A DNA stretch of 64,000 nucleotides from Streptomyces tsukubensis (GTDB lineage: Bacteria > Actinomycetota > Actinomycetes > Streptomycetales > Streptomycetaceae), in NCBI RefSeq assembly GCF_009296025.1, contig NZ_CP045178.1:8432001-8496000 (forward strand). The letters run 5' to 3'. Position numbers and translations under genes: made by a program. Under the pieces are notes generated by a model. It did no database searches, had not been told where the DNA came from, and saw only the letters and a list, made by a program, of their open reading frames with translations. Shown here piece after piece: positions 51,993 to 61,655 of this stretch; position 1 is the first letter of the stretch; the number at the start of each line of letters is the position of its first letter.

Positions 51993-52456
51993 GAAAAGCC
52001 CCAAGAAGAAAGACAGCGATGAGCTGCTTACATTAACGCCCACGACACCGCTTGAAGATTGCGAGGCCGAGGGCGGGTCTCACGCCGACCGGAGGACCGG
52101 GCGACGTGACCCCGGTAACGCGGGACATCAGGGCGCCGGCAGGGGCAGGGTGTGGTGCAGGCGGAGTCCGGGGCCGCGAGGGGGCTTCACCGGTGGATCC
52201 CCGTAACGACGAAGGCGGGCCCCTGACCGTCGACGGCCCGGACGACGTCGAGGACGGTGACGCTCCGCGGGTGCGGGTGAGCACGTGGCCGTCGGCGTCG
52301 CCCTGACCGCCTCCCACTACCCGGTCGAATGTGTCCGAGTAACTTTCCCGGGCGCATCTCGGATACCAGATATCCAGGTCAGAGATAGGGTCAAGTGGTA
52401 TCTGCCGTACCAAAGACGGCATCCAGTGTCATGTGTGGTGAAAGGTGTGGTGAGAG
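51993..52456. other. Intergenic region with probable operators for the reductase gene
   Basis: 464 bp between divergent genes, no coding frame accepted. The last 130 bp contain GGATACCAGATATCC (52361-52375, arms GGATA/TATCC) and a GGTATCTGCCGTACC (52397-52411, arms GGTA/TACC), both probable regulator sites for the plus-strand gene. Confidence 0.5.
52361..52375 (+). promoter_or_regulatory. Palindromic site upstream of the NmrA-like reductase
   Basis: GGATA-CCAGA-TATCC, 82-96 bp before the start codon, with a second imperfect GGTA-N7-TACC site 22 bp downstream. Arrangement fits an HxlR-like or other winged-helix repressor, whose gene is not in this window. Confidence 0.4.
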
Positions 52457-53191
52457 ATGCAGATCGCGGTGATCGGCGGGACCGGCCTCATCGGCTCCCA
52501 GGTCGTGAGCAACCTTCGAGCGGCGGGACACGACGTGTCCTCCCTCTCCCTGTCGACCGGGGTGGACCTGCTCAGTGGCAAGGGGCTGGACGAAGCGCTG
52601 AAGGGGGCGCAGGCGGTCGTGAACCTCACCAACTCGCCGACCTTCGACGACGCGTCGCTCGCCTTCTTCCGGACATCGATGGACAACCTTCTGGCCTCGG
52701 CGCGGCAGGCGGGCGTCGGCCACGTGGTCATTCTGTCCATCGTCGGCGCCGACCAGGTTCCCGACCTCGACTACTACCGGGCCAAGGTCCTCCAGGAGGA
52801 CATCCTCAAAGCCGGTCCGCTCCCGTACTCGATCGTCAGGGCCACCCAGTTCTTCGAGTTCATGGAAGGCGTCCTGTCCTGGACCTCGGATCAGGACACC
52901 GTTCGCCTGCCCGCCACCCCGCTCCAGCCGATGGCCGCCGCCGATGTCGCCAGGGCCGTCGCCGACGTGACCGCCGCTACGCCCCTGCGGGGCACCCGCG
53001 ACATCGCGGGGCCCGAGGTCATGACCCTCGACGAGATCGGAAGGATCACCCTCGCCGCCCACGGCGACCACCGCACTGTCACCGTCGACGACAGCGCGGG
53101 CATGTTCGCCGCCGTCACCGGCGACGCCATCGTCGCCGGACCTGACGCCGTCATCGCGACCACCTCCTACAGGGAGTGGCTGAGCCGCTGA
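52457..53191 (+). CDS. NAD(P)-binding NmrA-like oxidoreductase
   Basis: A 244-residue atypical SDR. It opens with QIAVIGGTGLIGSQVVSNLRAAGHDV, the GGTGxxG dinucleotide-binding loop; VVNLTNSPTF and HVVILSIVGADQ are the strands after it; YYRAKVLQEDILKAGPLPYSIVRATQFFEF has the YxxxK-like pair and the RxxQFxEF typical of this group. GGTGAGAG lies before ATG 52457. These proteins reduce quinones or sense NADPH. The neighbouring palindromes suggest inducible expression. Single gene. Confidence 0.87.
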   Translation: MQIAVIGGTGLIGSQVVSNLRAAGHDVSSLSLSTGVDLLSGKGLDEALKGAQAVVNLTNSPTFDDASLAFFRTSMDNLLASARQAGVGHVVILSIVGADQVPDLDYYRAKVLQEDILKAGPLPYSIVRATQFFEFMEGVLSWTSDQDTVRLPATPLQPMAAADVARAVADVTAATPLRGTRDIAGPEVMTLDEIGRITLAAHGDHRTVTVDDSAGMFAAVTGDAIVAGPDAVIATTSYREWLSR

Positions 53192-53435
53192 CCTCGACCG
53201 ATCGCCGCGCCGACGTCCGATTCGCCGGCGCGGTGCCACGACGGGTGCGGAGGGTGGCGCCCGCCGGCACTTGACGAGATGGGTGGCACGGGCGCCCGGC
53301 GGCCTCTGCCGGACGTGTCGCCCGAGCGCACTCGAAGCGATGCCGCGAGGTGCGCTCGAACACCACTTCGGGGACACCACTACGGAACGCGGGCCGGGCG
53401 GGTGAGCGGCAAGGGAGCCGGTAGACTCGACGGCT

Positions 53436-54233
53436 GTGGCGGACACGCAGTATGAAGACCTGTTGCGGCTTGTGCTCACTTCCGGAACGGCCAAGGCCGA
53501 CCGGACGGGCACCGGCACCCGAAGTGTCTTCGGACACCAACTACGTTATGACCTCTCTCAGAGGTTCCCCCTGGTCACCACCAAAAAGGTGCACCTCAGA
53601 TCCATCGTGTACGAGCTCCTGTGGTTCCTGCGCGGTGACTCGAACGTCGACTGGCTGCACGAGCACGGCGTCACCATCTGGGACGAATGGGCCGACGAGA
53701 ACGGCGACCTCGGTCCTGTGTACGGCGCGCAGTGGCGCTCGTGGCCCACTCCGGACGGCACACACATCGACCAGATCAGCGACGTTCTCGGCACCTTGCG
53801 CAGCGACCCGGACTCCCGGCGGATGATCGTCTCCGCCTGGAACGTCGGCGAACTGTCCAAGATGGCGCTCGCGCCGTGCCACGCCTTCTTCCAGTTCTAC
53901 GTCGCCGATGGCAAGCTCTCCTGCCAGCTGTACCAGCGCAGCGCGGACCTCTTCCTCGGCGTTCCTTTCAACATCGCCAGCTACGCGCTCCTCACCCACA
54001 TGGTGGCGCAGCAGGTGGGCCTCACGCCGGGCGACTTCATCTGGACCGGCGGCGACTGCCACATCTACGACAACCACGTCCAGCAGGTGACCGAGCAGCT
54101 CTCGCGCGCCCCGTTCGACTTCCCCAGGCTGCGGCTGCGGCAGGCCGACTCGGTTTTCGACTACGCCTACTCCGACGTGGAAATGGTCGACTACCGGCAC
54201 CACCCGGCCATCAAGGCCCCGGTCGCGGTATGA
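53436..54233 (+). CDS. thyA: Thymidylate synthase ThyA
   Basis: A 265-residue folate-dependent thymidylate synthase converting dUMP to dTMP with methylene-tetrahydrofolate. Catalytic Cys148 is in [44 protein letters not shown] [44 protein letters not shown] and the C-terminal IKAPVAV are all standard. TAGACT at 53422-53427 precedes GTG 53436 at leaderless distance. The stop overlaps the folA start. Because ThyA produces dihydrofolate, coupling to the reductase is functionally sensible. Many Streptomyces rely on ThyX instead, so this pair may be an accessory or replacement set. Confidence 0.96.
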   Translation: MADTQYEDLLRLVLTSGTAKADRTGTGTRSVFGHQLRYDLSQRFPLVTTKKVHLRSIVYELLWFLRGDSNVDWLHEHGVTIWDEWADENGDLGPVYGAQWRSWPTPDGTHIDQISDVLGTLRSDPDSRRMIVSAWNVGELSKMALAPCHAFFQFYVADGKLSCQLYQRSADLFLGVPFNIASYALLTHMVAQQVGLTPGDFIWTGGDCHIYDNHVQQVTEQLSRAPFDFPRLRLRQADSVFDYAYSDVEMVDYRHHPAIKAPVAV

Positions 54234-54736
54234 ACGTCGGACTGATCTGGGCGCAGACCCTCGACGGCGTGATCGGCGCGGGCAACGCGATCCCGTGGCG
54301 CCTGCCCGAGGACATGGCGCACTTCAAGGCGACGACCCTCGGCCACCCGGTGGTGATGGGGCGCAGGACCTGGGACTCCCTGCCTCCGCGCTTCCGCCCG
54401 CTGCCCGGCAGACGGAACATCGTGGTGACGCGTGACCCGCGGTGGGCGTCCGATGGCGCGGAGCGCGCCGGATCCGTCACCGAAGCGCTGGAACTCGTAT
54501 CCGAGCCGTCGGAGCCGGCCGCGCCCGCCGAGGCATGGGTGATCGGTGGCGGCGAGATCTACCGTGCCGCCCTGGAACACGCCACGACGCTCTCGGTGAC
54601 CGAGGTCGACCTGGCGGTGGACGGCGACACCTACGCCCCGACCCGCGCGGACCCGACGTGGAGAACCACCGAGGACAGCGGCTGGCAGACCTCGACAACA
54701 GGACTGCGCTACCGCATCCGCGGATACACCCGGTAA
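54230..54736 (+). CDS. folA: Dihydrofolate reductase
   Basis: A 168-residue DHFR that recycles the dihydrofolate made by ThyA. ATG 54230 overlaps the thyA stop (ATGA). Motifs: [48 protein letters not shown] (with the active-site acid in PEDMAHFK), [10 protein letters not shown], and [13 protein letters not shown], the NADPH-binding loop. It is close to the usual length for bacterial FolA (about 160). Confidence 0.95.
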   Translation: MNVGLIWAQTLDGVIGAGNAIPWRLPEDMAHFKATTLGHPVVMGRRTWDSLPPRFRPLPGRRNIVVTRDPRWASDGAERAGSVTEALELVSEPSEPAAPAEAWVIGGGEIYRAALEHATTLSVTEVDLAVDGDTYAPTRADPTWRTTEDSGWQTSTTGLRYRIRGYTR

Positions 54737-55012
54737 GCGAGTACTGCCGGTAACAGGACGCCGACGGGCACCTCCTCGGCCCGCTCCTCCCGCCTCGGCG
54801 GGACACCGCCCCACGCCCCGCGGCTCTGAACTCCCGCCGCCCCGCCCGCACCTCGGACTCATTCTCCCGGAGTCCGGTCCGTCTGCCGCGTGAGAACCGG
54901 CCTCCGACGGGTAGTGCGCTTACGCGTAGCCGGTTCACCCGGCATACGTGCGGAGTGCCGCGGAGTCGTGGCGCGGGGGTATCCGAGCGGGGGAGTGGGC
55001 GTGGGGGCGGGA

Positions 55013-55582
55013 ATGGTAGTTCTGGTGGCGTTGGTGGTCCTGGCTGTGGCATCCGTGGTCGGGGCGCTGGTGCGGGTGGGGCGTCGTGAGGCGGGGGCCG
55101 AGCGGGATCGGCTCGCGGAGGAGGCCCGCGTGCGGGCTCTGCGGTCGATGGAGGGCATCTGGCTCCTCGACGGCCGGGGATTCGAAGAGTACGTGGCGGA
55201 GTTGTGCCGCAGGGACGGCTGTACCGAGGTGCGCGTGGCGGGAGGCGCCGGCGACCTGGGCGCCGACGTCACAGGACGGCTGCCGGACGGCCGGAAGCTG
55301 GTGATCCAGTGCAAGCGCTACGCCAAGCACCGCACCGTCGGCAGCCCGGACCTGCAAAGATTCAACGGTACGGCCAGGGACGAACACGGGGCCGACGTCC
55401 CACTCTTCGTCGCCTCGTGCAAATTCACCCGGCAGGCCCGCGAATTCGCCGCCCGGCGCGCACTGGTGCTCTTCGATGTCGATCTGCTCGGCTTCTGGAA
55501 CAGCGGGACCATGCTGGTGACTCTCCTGGATCTGGACATCGGCCGTTCGGGCACGAATCGGAAGTTGCGCCCGGATCGCTGA
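55013..55582 (+). CDS. Membrane-anchored Mrr-like restriction endonuclease-fold protein
   Basis: A 189-residue protein from ATG 55013 (the frame is open to 54890). One N-terminal helix (MVVLVALVVLAVASVVGALV) is followed by a short basic/acidic linker and a PD-(D/E)xK nuclease domain of the Mrr_cat type: LLDGRGFEEYVAELCRRDGCTEVRVAGGAGDLGADVTGRLPDGRKLVIQCKRYAKHRTVGSPDLQRF. The metal and catalytic residues are the Asp in GADV and Gln-x-Lys in IQCKRY. A tethered Mrr-like nuclease could act on incoming DNA or modified DNA at the membrane. Not part of a visible restriction operon. Confidence 0.82.
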   Translation: MVVLVALVVLAVASVVGALVRVGRREAGAERDRLAEEARVRALRSMEGIWLLDGRGFEEYVAELCRRDGCTEVRVAGGAGDLGADVTGRLPDGRKLVIQCKRYAKHRTVGSPDLQRFNGTARDEHGADVPLFVASCKFTRQAREFAARRALVLFDVDLLGFWNSGTMLVTLLDLDIGRSGTNRKLRPDR

Positions 55583-55648
55583 GTCCCGCCGCGTTCGCGC
55601 CTTCCTCGATGGCCTCCCGGAGTCGAGTGGCAGCCGCACCGACGCGAA

Positions 55649-55680
55649 GAACGCTCCGGCCTACCAAGGCCGGAGCGTTC
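55649..55680. terminator. Bidirectional terminator between convergent genes
   Basis: GAACGCTCCGGCC at 55649-55661 and its perfect complement at 55668-55680, 6-nt loop, with TTCCTCTT after the plus-strand arm. It separates the Mrr-like gene from the FtsX-type permease. Confidence 0.85.
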
Positions 55681-55721
55681 CTCTTCACAGTGTTGTCAAC
55701 GTATGCCGCGGGTCCGTTCCT

Positions 55722-58292
55722 CTACTGTGCGTTGATCGCTTGCAGCATGTTCAGGCGGGACGCCCTCCTGGCCGGCCAGATCGCGGCCAGCACCCCGATG
55801 ATGAGGGCGAGGAGCAGGAACAGCCCGAGCTGGGACCAGGGCAGCACCAGCTTGTACGTCGCGAGTGACGACCCGCTGAGACTCCCGCAGGCCCACGCCA
55901 GGAAGATACCGGTGGCGATGCCGAGGACAGCGCCCAGGATCGAGATCACCACCGACTCCAGGCGCACCATCTGCCTGACGCCCTCGCGGTCCAGGCCGAT
56001 CGCGCGCAGCATCCCGATCTCCCTGGTCCGCTCGAAGACCGACATGGCCAGGGTGTTGATGACGCCGAGCACCGCGATGACGACGGCCATGGCGAGCAGT
56101 CCGTACGCCATGTTGAGCAGCACGTCGACCATGCCGGAGTCCGCCTTGATCAGCTGCTCCTGGTCCTGCACCTGGAGGAGTGGACTGTTGCCGAGGGCCT
56201 CGCGGATGTCCTGGGCGAGGCCGTCGCCGCTGTGGCCGGGCGCCGCCTTCGCCAGGATGCTGTCCAGTTTGCCGTCGGTGGAGTACGGCAGGACGTCGTC
56301 CAGGGTTCCGAGGGCGTCGTCGACCACGCGGTTGTCCTGATAGACGCCGACGACCTTCCACTTCTTCTTCGCTTCGTTGTCGTCCCAGCCCACCGGGGCC
56401 TTGAAGGTGTCGCCGGTGGCGAGGCCGGTCGCCTTGGCCAGCGTGTCGGAGACCGCGATCCCGCCGGGACCGATGTCCGTGAGCGAGCCACTGTCGAACG
56501 TGAGGTCGGCCACTTCGCCGAGCCGCTCGGGGGAGGCCCCGGTGAAGTCGGCGAACTCGCCCCTGACGGTCAGCATCGAGGAGGTCACGGGGACAGCGGC
56601 CGCTACCCCGGGGACCTTGGCGACCTTCGTACCGAGAGCGGGGTCGAGGCCGTCGTAGTCGGGGTTGGACACCTTGTAGTCCGCGGTCAGGCCGAGCACG
56701 GCCTCCTGCTTCAGGGCCGCTTCCGTCGAATGGCCCGCCACGCTCAGCGCGGTGATCAGAGTGAGCCCGACCATCAGAGCGGAGGCGGTAGCGGCGGTGC
56801 GGCGCGGGTTGCGCAGCGCGTTCTCCTTGGCGAGCTTGCCGCTGATGCCGAAGAACCGGATGGTGACCTTGGCCGCGAGTGACACCAGCGGCCGGGAGAG
56901 CAGCGGTGCCAGCACGATCATGCCGGTCAGCGTGAGTACCGAACCGAAGAAGGCGAACGCGAGGTGGGAGTCGTCGCCGTTCTTCAGCGTCGAGACGCCC
57001 AGCATGACGAGGACACCGGCGCCGGTGAGGACTCCGCCGAGGATGTTGCGGCGCTCGATACCGCGCGTCGGCGGCGCCTGGTCGACCGTGCTCAGCGCCT
57101 CCACCGGGGAGATCTTCGCCGCTCTGCGGGACGGCAGCCAGGCGGCGAGGACGGTGACGAGGACGCCCACGACGAGGGACCAGCCGAGCGCGCCGGGGGA
57201 GACCACCAGAGGCCCGTCGGGCAGGCCCGCGCCGCTCGCGTTGAGGAGTGGACGCAGACCGGCCGCGATGCCCAGGCCGAGTGCGAAGCCGCCGACAGCC
57301 GCACCGAGCCCGAGCAGACCGGCCTCGATGAGGACCGACCTGACGACCTGGCGACGCGAGGCACCCACGACGCGCATGAGAGCGATCTCCCGGCTGCGCT
57401 GGGCGATCAGCATGGTGAAGGTGTTGGCGATGATGAAGACCCCGACGAACAGCGCGATCCCGGCGAAAATCATCAACATGCTGGTGAGCGCCTTGGTCTG
57501 CTCGGCGGTGAGCTTCGCCTGCTCCGTGGCCAGCTCGGCTCCGCTGAAGACCTGGGCGGTCTTCCCGGGCACCAGGTCGCGGACCTTCTCGGTCAGCCCC
57601 TCGTTGTCCGTGCCGGGCGTCGAGCCGACGACGAGCTCGTCGAACTGACCGGCTCGCAGATAGAGCTTCTCCGCCGTGCTGGTGTCGAAGAGCGCGAGGG
57701 AACCGCCCGCCGATACGCGGGGGTCGTCGGTGGTGACGGTGCCGACCAGCTTCTTGGTGAGCGCGGGTCCGTCGACGGCGAAGCGGACGGTGTCACCGAT
57801 CCGGTAGCCGGCCTTCTCGGCGGTTCGGCTGTCGAGGGCGATCTCGCCGAACGCGGCGGGACCGCGCCCCTCGCTGATCGGATAACGGCTGTCCCGCCCG
57901 TCGTGCTTCGCGTCGGGTACGTAATTGCCGGCCAGGTTCTGCCAGGTGTTGTCGGTGTTCAGCGGGCGGCCGTCCTTGGCGGCCAAGGTGGCGTTGCCGT
58001 TCACCGTGGGACGGACGGAGGCGACACCGGGCAGGGCGCGAATCCGGTCGGCGAGGTCGTGGGAGAGCGCCTTGGCGCGGTCGTCGTCCGACTCGCCCCC
58101 GTCGGGCAGGGCCTGCACGGATACGGCGACGTCCTTCAGGCTCTTGGTGGAGGCGTTACCGAGAGCCTGGGCGACCGTGTCACTGAAGACGAGCGTGCCG
58201 GAGACGAAGGCGACACCGAGCATGACCGCGAGAACGGTCATGATCAGTCGTGCTTTGTGCGCGAAGATATTGCGCAGGGCTGTACGCAGCAT
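55722..58292 (-). CDS. FtsX-family ABC transporter permease, duplicated form
   Basis: An 856-residue permease with two FtsX/MacB-type units. Each has helix, extracytoplasmic domain and three C-terminal helices; the first opens with MLRTALRNIFAHKARLIMTVLAVMLGVAFVSGTLVFSDT and the second near residue 490 (AKENALRNPRRTAATASALMVGLTLITALSVAG). SREIALMRVVGASRRQVVRSVLIEAGLLG and TREIGMLRAIGLDREGVRQMVRLESVVISILGAVLG are the paired ATPase-coupling loops. It would use the ATPase encoded 50 bp upstream and export or mechanically release an envelope substrate, for example an antibiotic or lipoprotein. Confidence 0.9.
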   Translation of the reverse strand: MLRTALRNIFAHKARLIMTVLAVMLGVAFVSGTLVFSDTVAQALGNASTKSLKDVAVSVQALPDGGESDDDRAKALSHDLADRIRALPGVASVRPTVNGNATLAAKDGRPLNTDNTWQNLAGNYVPDAKHDGRDSRYPISEGRGPAAFGEIALDSRTAEKAGYRIGDTVRFAVDGPALTKKLVGTVTTDDPRVSAGGSLALFDTSTAEKLYLRAGQFDELVVGSTPGTDNEGLTEKVRDLVPGKTAQVFSGAELATEQAKLTAEQTKALTSMLMIFAGIALFVGVFIIANTFTMLIAQRSREIALMRVVGASRRQVVRSVLIEAGLLGLGAAVGGFALGLGIAAGLRPLLNASGAGLPDGPLVVSPGALGWSLVVGVLVTVLAAWLPSRRAAKISPVEALSTVDQAPPTRGIERRNILGGVLTGAGVLVMLGVSTLKNGDDSHLAFAFFGSVLTLTGMIVLAPLLSRPLVSLAAKVTIRFFGISGKLAKENALRNPRRTAATASALMVGLTLITALSVAGHSTEAALKQEAVLGLTADYKVSNPDYDGLDPALGTKVAKVPGVAAAVPVTSSMLTVRGEFADFTGASPERLGEVADLTFDSGSLTDIGPGGIAVSDTLAKATGLATGDTFKAPVGWDDNEAKKKWKVVGVYQDNRVVDDALGTLDDVLPYSTDGKLDSILAKAAPGHSGDGLAQDIREALGNSPLLQVQDQEQLIKADSGMVDVLLNMAYGLLAMAVVIAVLGVINTLAMSVFERTREIGMLRAIGLDREGVRQMVRLESVVISILGAVLGIATGIFLAWACGSLSGSSLATYKLVLPWSQLGLFLLLALIIGVLAAIWPARRASRLNMLQAINAQ

Positions 58293-58342
58293 GGTGGTGT
58301 GGGTCCTGGGTTACGTGAGAGGTCCGGTGGGGCAGGCAGCCG

Positions 58343-59140
58343 TCAGCTCGCGCGACCGTTCGTGTCGAAGAGCCGCATCCGGTTCAGGACCCTCTCCGCG
58401 GTCGGGTCCAGCAACTCGTCGGTGAGACGGCCGTCGGCGAGGAGGACCACACGGTCGGCGTAGGCGGCGGCGGCCGGGTCGTGGGTGACCATGACGACGG
58501 TCTGGCCCAGCTCACGTACGGACTGCCGCAGAAAGTCCAGGACCTCGGAGCCCGCACGGGAGTCGAGGTTCCCGGTCGGCTCGTCCGCGAAGATGATCTC
58601 CGGCCGCGAGACGAGGGCGCGGGCCACGGCGACACGCTGCTGCTGGCCACCGGAGAGTTCCGAGGGGCGGTGGTCGAGCCGCGCCGAGAGGCCGAGGATG
58701 CCCACCACGGTCTCCAGCCACCGCTGGTCGGGACGGTGGCCCGCGATGGACATCGGGAGCGTGATGTTCTCCAGGGCCGACAGTGTGGGCAACAGGTTGA
58801 ACGCCTGGAAGACAAAGCCCACCTTGTCCCTGCGCAGCCGCGTGAGCTGCCGGTCGTTCAGGCTCGACAGCTCCGTGTCACCGATCAGCGCGGAACCCGC
58901 GGAGACCGAGTCGAGGCCCGCCATGCAGTGCATCAGGGTCGACTTGCCGGAACCGGAAGGGCCCATGATGGCGGTGAACCGGCCGCGGCCGAATTCCACG
59001 GAGACCGAGTCCAGAGCGACGACGCGGGTCTCGCCCTGGCCGTAGACCTTGCTGAGCTCCGTGGCGCGCGCCGCCGCCTGCCCCGCCTCGGAGGTGGCCT
59101 GTGCGGGGGCGGCTGCCCGCGCGGACGTCTGGCTCGGCAT
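58343..59140 (-). CDS. ABC transporter ATP-binding protein, LolD/MacB type
   Basis: A 265-residue ATPase. Walker A GPSGSGKST near residue 65, Q-loop VFQAFNLLPTLSALENI (with the NLLP typical of LolD/MacB proteins), signature LSGGQQQRVAVARAL, Walker B IIFADEPTGNLD and switch His in VMVTHD. ATG 59140 has AGGAG 7 nt upstream. It is followed by the FtsX-type permease in one operon. No regulator or two-component pair flanks the operon to suggest what induces it. Confidence 0.95.
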   Translation of the reverse strand: MPSQTSARAAAPAQATSEAGQAAARATELSKVYGQGETRVVALDSVSVEFGRGRFTAIMGPSGSGKSTLMHCMAGLDSVSAGSALIGDTELSSLNDRQLTRLRRDKVGFVFQAFNLLPTLSALENITLPMSIAGHRPDQRWLETVVGILGLSARLDHRPSELSGGQQQRVAVARALVSRPEIIFADEPTGNLDSRAGSEVLDFLRQSVRELGQTVVMVTHDPAAAAYADRVVLLADGRLTDELLDPTAERVLNRMRLFDTNGRAS

Positions 59141-59404
59141 GGTGGCTCCTGGAGATGAGGGGAGGGGGGAAGTGTGACTGCCTCACCATCCTGGATCTTC
59201 GAATCCCCCGGAACGTAGGTCTCAGGGCGTGAATGCGGCGCCCGTCGATGGGTGGATACCGGGCCGTGTGTAGTCCTTACGAGGGACACACTGGGAGGGA
59301 CTCCGAGCGGAGGTGCCGGCCTGCCGGTACGTGCGGGCGTTCGCCGCGCCACGGCGGGTGGGGAGTCCCGCCGTACGCCGGGGACGGCACGGTCGAGGCC
59401 GGGA

Positions 59405-60568
59405 TCAGTCGGCGAACGTGGCCGCAGGAGGGGTCCAACGGCGGGTGCGTGAAGGGGCGGAGGAGACCCCGTACTCCTTCTTGAGGTGCTCGGGGATGGA
59501 GTAGTGCATGACGCGACCGCGGGTGAGGGAGGACAGTTCGAAGATGGTGGTGAGGTGGCCGAGACGGTCCAGGGCCCAAGCGCCGAACGGGGAGCGGTCC
59601 TCGATGGTCTCCAGCACCCCGAGCAAATGTGGCACGGCCTTGGCGACGGTGTCGAACGGGGAGCGAGGCACTTCGAGCCAGTCGGCGCAGGTGTCGCCCA
59701 CGAGGTAGCGGATGAGCGCGGAGACGATCGGATCGAAGACGGTGCCGGGAACGACCTCCTCATAGAGGTCGATGAGCTGCCGTGTCAGGTGTGCGCCCTC
59801 CGGGGAGGGCCCCATGTGCCGGACCATGTACAGGTCGAGGAAGGGGCGGGCCTCGTCAAGACTCTGGGGAACGGCGTCCTGGCTGACGCCGAGCATCGCG
59901 CCGACCACGCGCCAGGCGTAGTAGTAGGCGTCCGCACCCTCCGACGACATGTGGATACCGAGACGGTGCAGGCTGTCCAGGACGAGCAGGGAGAAGAACA
60001 TCTGCCCGCCGATCATGTCCTCCTGGCAGATCGGCACGCCGTACGCGTCGGTGTCCCAGCGATTCTCGCGCTCCAGGTGGTGGCGGATGGAGGCGTGCAG
60101 CAGACGGACCTTCTGCGCGGCAGGGATGAACCTGCTCCCCGCCTCGAAGGCGTCGGGCTGCATCAGGTGGACGGTGAACTGACCGGTCTCCGCCATCCGC
60201 TTCGAGGGGTAGGCCAGGCCGTGCGAGGCGGAGAGCAGCTTCGCCACGTGCGGGACGAGGTAGCAGGCGGGCATGGAGGCGAACGACAGCGCCGTGGAGA
60301 TGTGCACGTTGTTGTCGATGAAGAACAGCCGGGCCTTCTCCATCTCTCCCCAGTCCACCCACGCCGGTGGCGCGCTCGTGACGTGCAGGTACTCCCGGGC
60401 GACATCGGGCAGACCGTCGGGGAGAGGGGACCCCGCGGTGGAGACGTACCGCATCAGGGTGTTGAACTTGCCGACCTCTCCGCGTGCGAAGAGAGTGGCG
60501 ACGGTGGCGTCGGCGAGTTCGTCGCCGGCCAGCCGCAGGGCGTCCATCGAGGCCTCGGTGCACGTCAT
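59405..60568 (-). CDS. MpaB/latex-clearing-protein-like oxygenase (DUF2236)
   Basis: A 387-residue helical protein of the ER-bound oxygenase MpaB/Lcp family (DUF2236), haem enzymes that cleave or oxidise isoprenoid and rubber chains. Family segments include NVHISTALSFASMPACYLVPHVAKLLSASHGLAYPSKRMAETGQF, RLLHASIRHHLERE with candidate haem-ligand His, and PICQEDMIGGQMFFSLLVLDSLHRLGIH. ATG 60568 is preceded by AAGGAG. It lies 31 bp after a polyprenyl synthase gene, and a link between a C20-type isoprenoid and this oxygenase is the natural inference. The substrate is unproven. Confidence 0.85.
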   Translation of the reverse strand: MTCTEASMDALRLAGDELADATVATLFARGEVGKFNTLMRYVSTAGSPLPDGLPDVAREYLHVTSAPPAWVDWGEMEKARLFFIDNNVHISTALSFASMPACYLVPHVAKLLSASHGLAYPSKRMAETGQFTVHLMQPDAFEAGSRFIPAAQKVRLLHASIRHHLERENRWDTDAYGVPICQEDMIGGQMFFSLLVLDSLHRLGIHMSSEGADAYYYAWRVVGAMLGVSQDAVPQSLDEARPFLDLYMVRHMGPSPEGAHLTRQLIDLYEEVVPGTVFDPIVSALIRYLVGDTCADWLEVPRSPFDTVAKAVPHLLGVLETIEDRSPFGAWALDRLGHLTTIFELSSLTRGRVMHYSIPEHLKKEYGVSSAPSRTRRWTPPAATFAD

Positions 60569-60599
60569 GACAGGGCTCCTTGTCGAACCGTCGGGGATT

Positions 60600-61655
60600 T
60601 CAGGAACGGCGGACCGCTACCGAGTGCGCCAGCGAGGTGAGCGCGTCCGTCGCTGGGGAGGTGAGGTGCAACTCGTCGAGCGTGCGCAACGCCTCCTCGA
60701 CCCGCACGGTGATCATGTCCTCGACGCGGTCGGGTGCCCTCAGCCGCCGCATCACCTCGCGTACGGCTTCCAGACGCTCCCCGTCCGGGTCGGGCCGGCC
60801 GAGCAGGGCGTGCAGGCGTTCGCGGTCCTCGTCCTCGGCGAGCCGCAAGGTCTCCGCGAGCAGGACGGTGGGCCGATGGCCGCGTACGTCGTCGGAGCCG
60901 GCCTTACCGGTGACGGCCGGGTCTCCGAACAGTCCGAGGAGGTCGTCGCGCAGTTGGAACGCCTCACCGAGCGGCAGCCCGTACGCGGAGTACCCCTCGC
61001 GCAACCGCTCGCCCGCGCCGGCCAGAGCACCCCCGAGCAACAGCGGCTGTTCGACGGTGTACTTGGCGGTCTTGTATCGGACGACCTTCAGTGACGACCC
61101 CATGTCGGGGGCCGTCCCTGTGTGCAGGATCTCCAGGCACTCGCCGGCGATCAGCTCCCGCGCCAGCGCCGCCCAGAGCGGCCTGGCCCGTCCCAGGTAG
61201 GCGGCGGGCAGGCCGCAGCCGACGAACAGCTGGCCTGCGAGCGACATGAGGAGGTCCCCGACCAACATCGCCAGGGACCGGGCAGCCTCAGCCGGCTGCG
61301 GATGGTGCTCCACGACGCGGCGCAGAGCCACCTGCGCGGTGGGACGGCTGTGACGCAGCGGGCTGTCGTCGATCAGGTCGTCGTGCACGACAGCGGCCGC
61401 GTGCACCAGCTCCATGGAGGCCGCGGCGCGCATCAGCGCGTCGCTGTCCGGCTGTCCCGCCGCGCGCCAGCCCCAGTAGCAGAATGCCGCGCGAAGTCGC
61501 TTGCCGTCCGCCACCGCCGCCTCCACCTCGGTGGCGACAGGACCCAGGAGAGGGTCGAGCACCGACAGGCGATCGGTCTCCCGCGTGACGAAGCGCATGA
61601 GTACCTCGTCGACACGCGCTTTGAACGCCGGTGGCTCCCACCGCTCAGACACCAT
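60600..61655 (-). CDS. Polyprenyl diphosphate synthase (geranylgeranyl-PP synthase type)
   Basis: A 351-residue trans-prenyltransferase. First aspartate-rich motif VHDDLIDDS near residue 90, second RDDLLGLFGD near residue 240, plus GKRLRAAFCYWGWRAAGQ. The residues before the first motif (AAASMELVHAAAVV) have no bulky aromatic at the fifth position, consistent with C20 or longer products. It overlaps the small gene upstream by 11 bp and is 31 bp before the MpaB-type gene. It would supply an allylic diphosphate; no terpene cyclase is visible. Confidence 0.92.
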   Translation of the reverse strand: MVSERWEPPAFKARVDEVLMRFVTRETDRLSVLDPLLGPVATEVEAAVADGKRLRAAFCYWGWRAAGQPDSDALMRAAASMELVHAAAVVHDDLIDDSPLRHSRPTAQVALRRVVEHHPQPAEAARSLAMLVGDLLMSLAGQLFVGCGLPAAYLGRARPLWAALARELIAGECLEILHTGTAPDMGSSLKVVRYKTAKYTVEQPLLLGGALAGAGERLREGYSAYGLPLGEAFQLRDDLLGLFGDPAVTGKAGSDDVRGHRPTVLLAETLRLAEDEDRERLHALLGRPDPDGERLEAVREVMRRLRAPDRVEDMITVRVEEALRTLDELHLTSPATDALTSLAHSVAVRRS

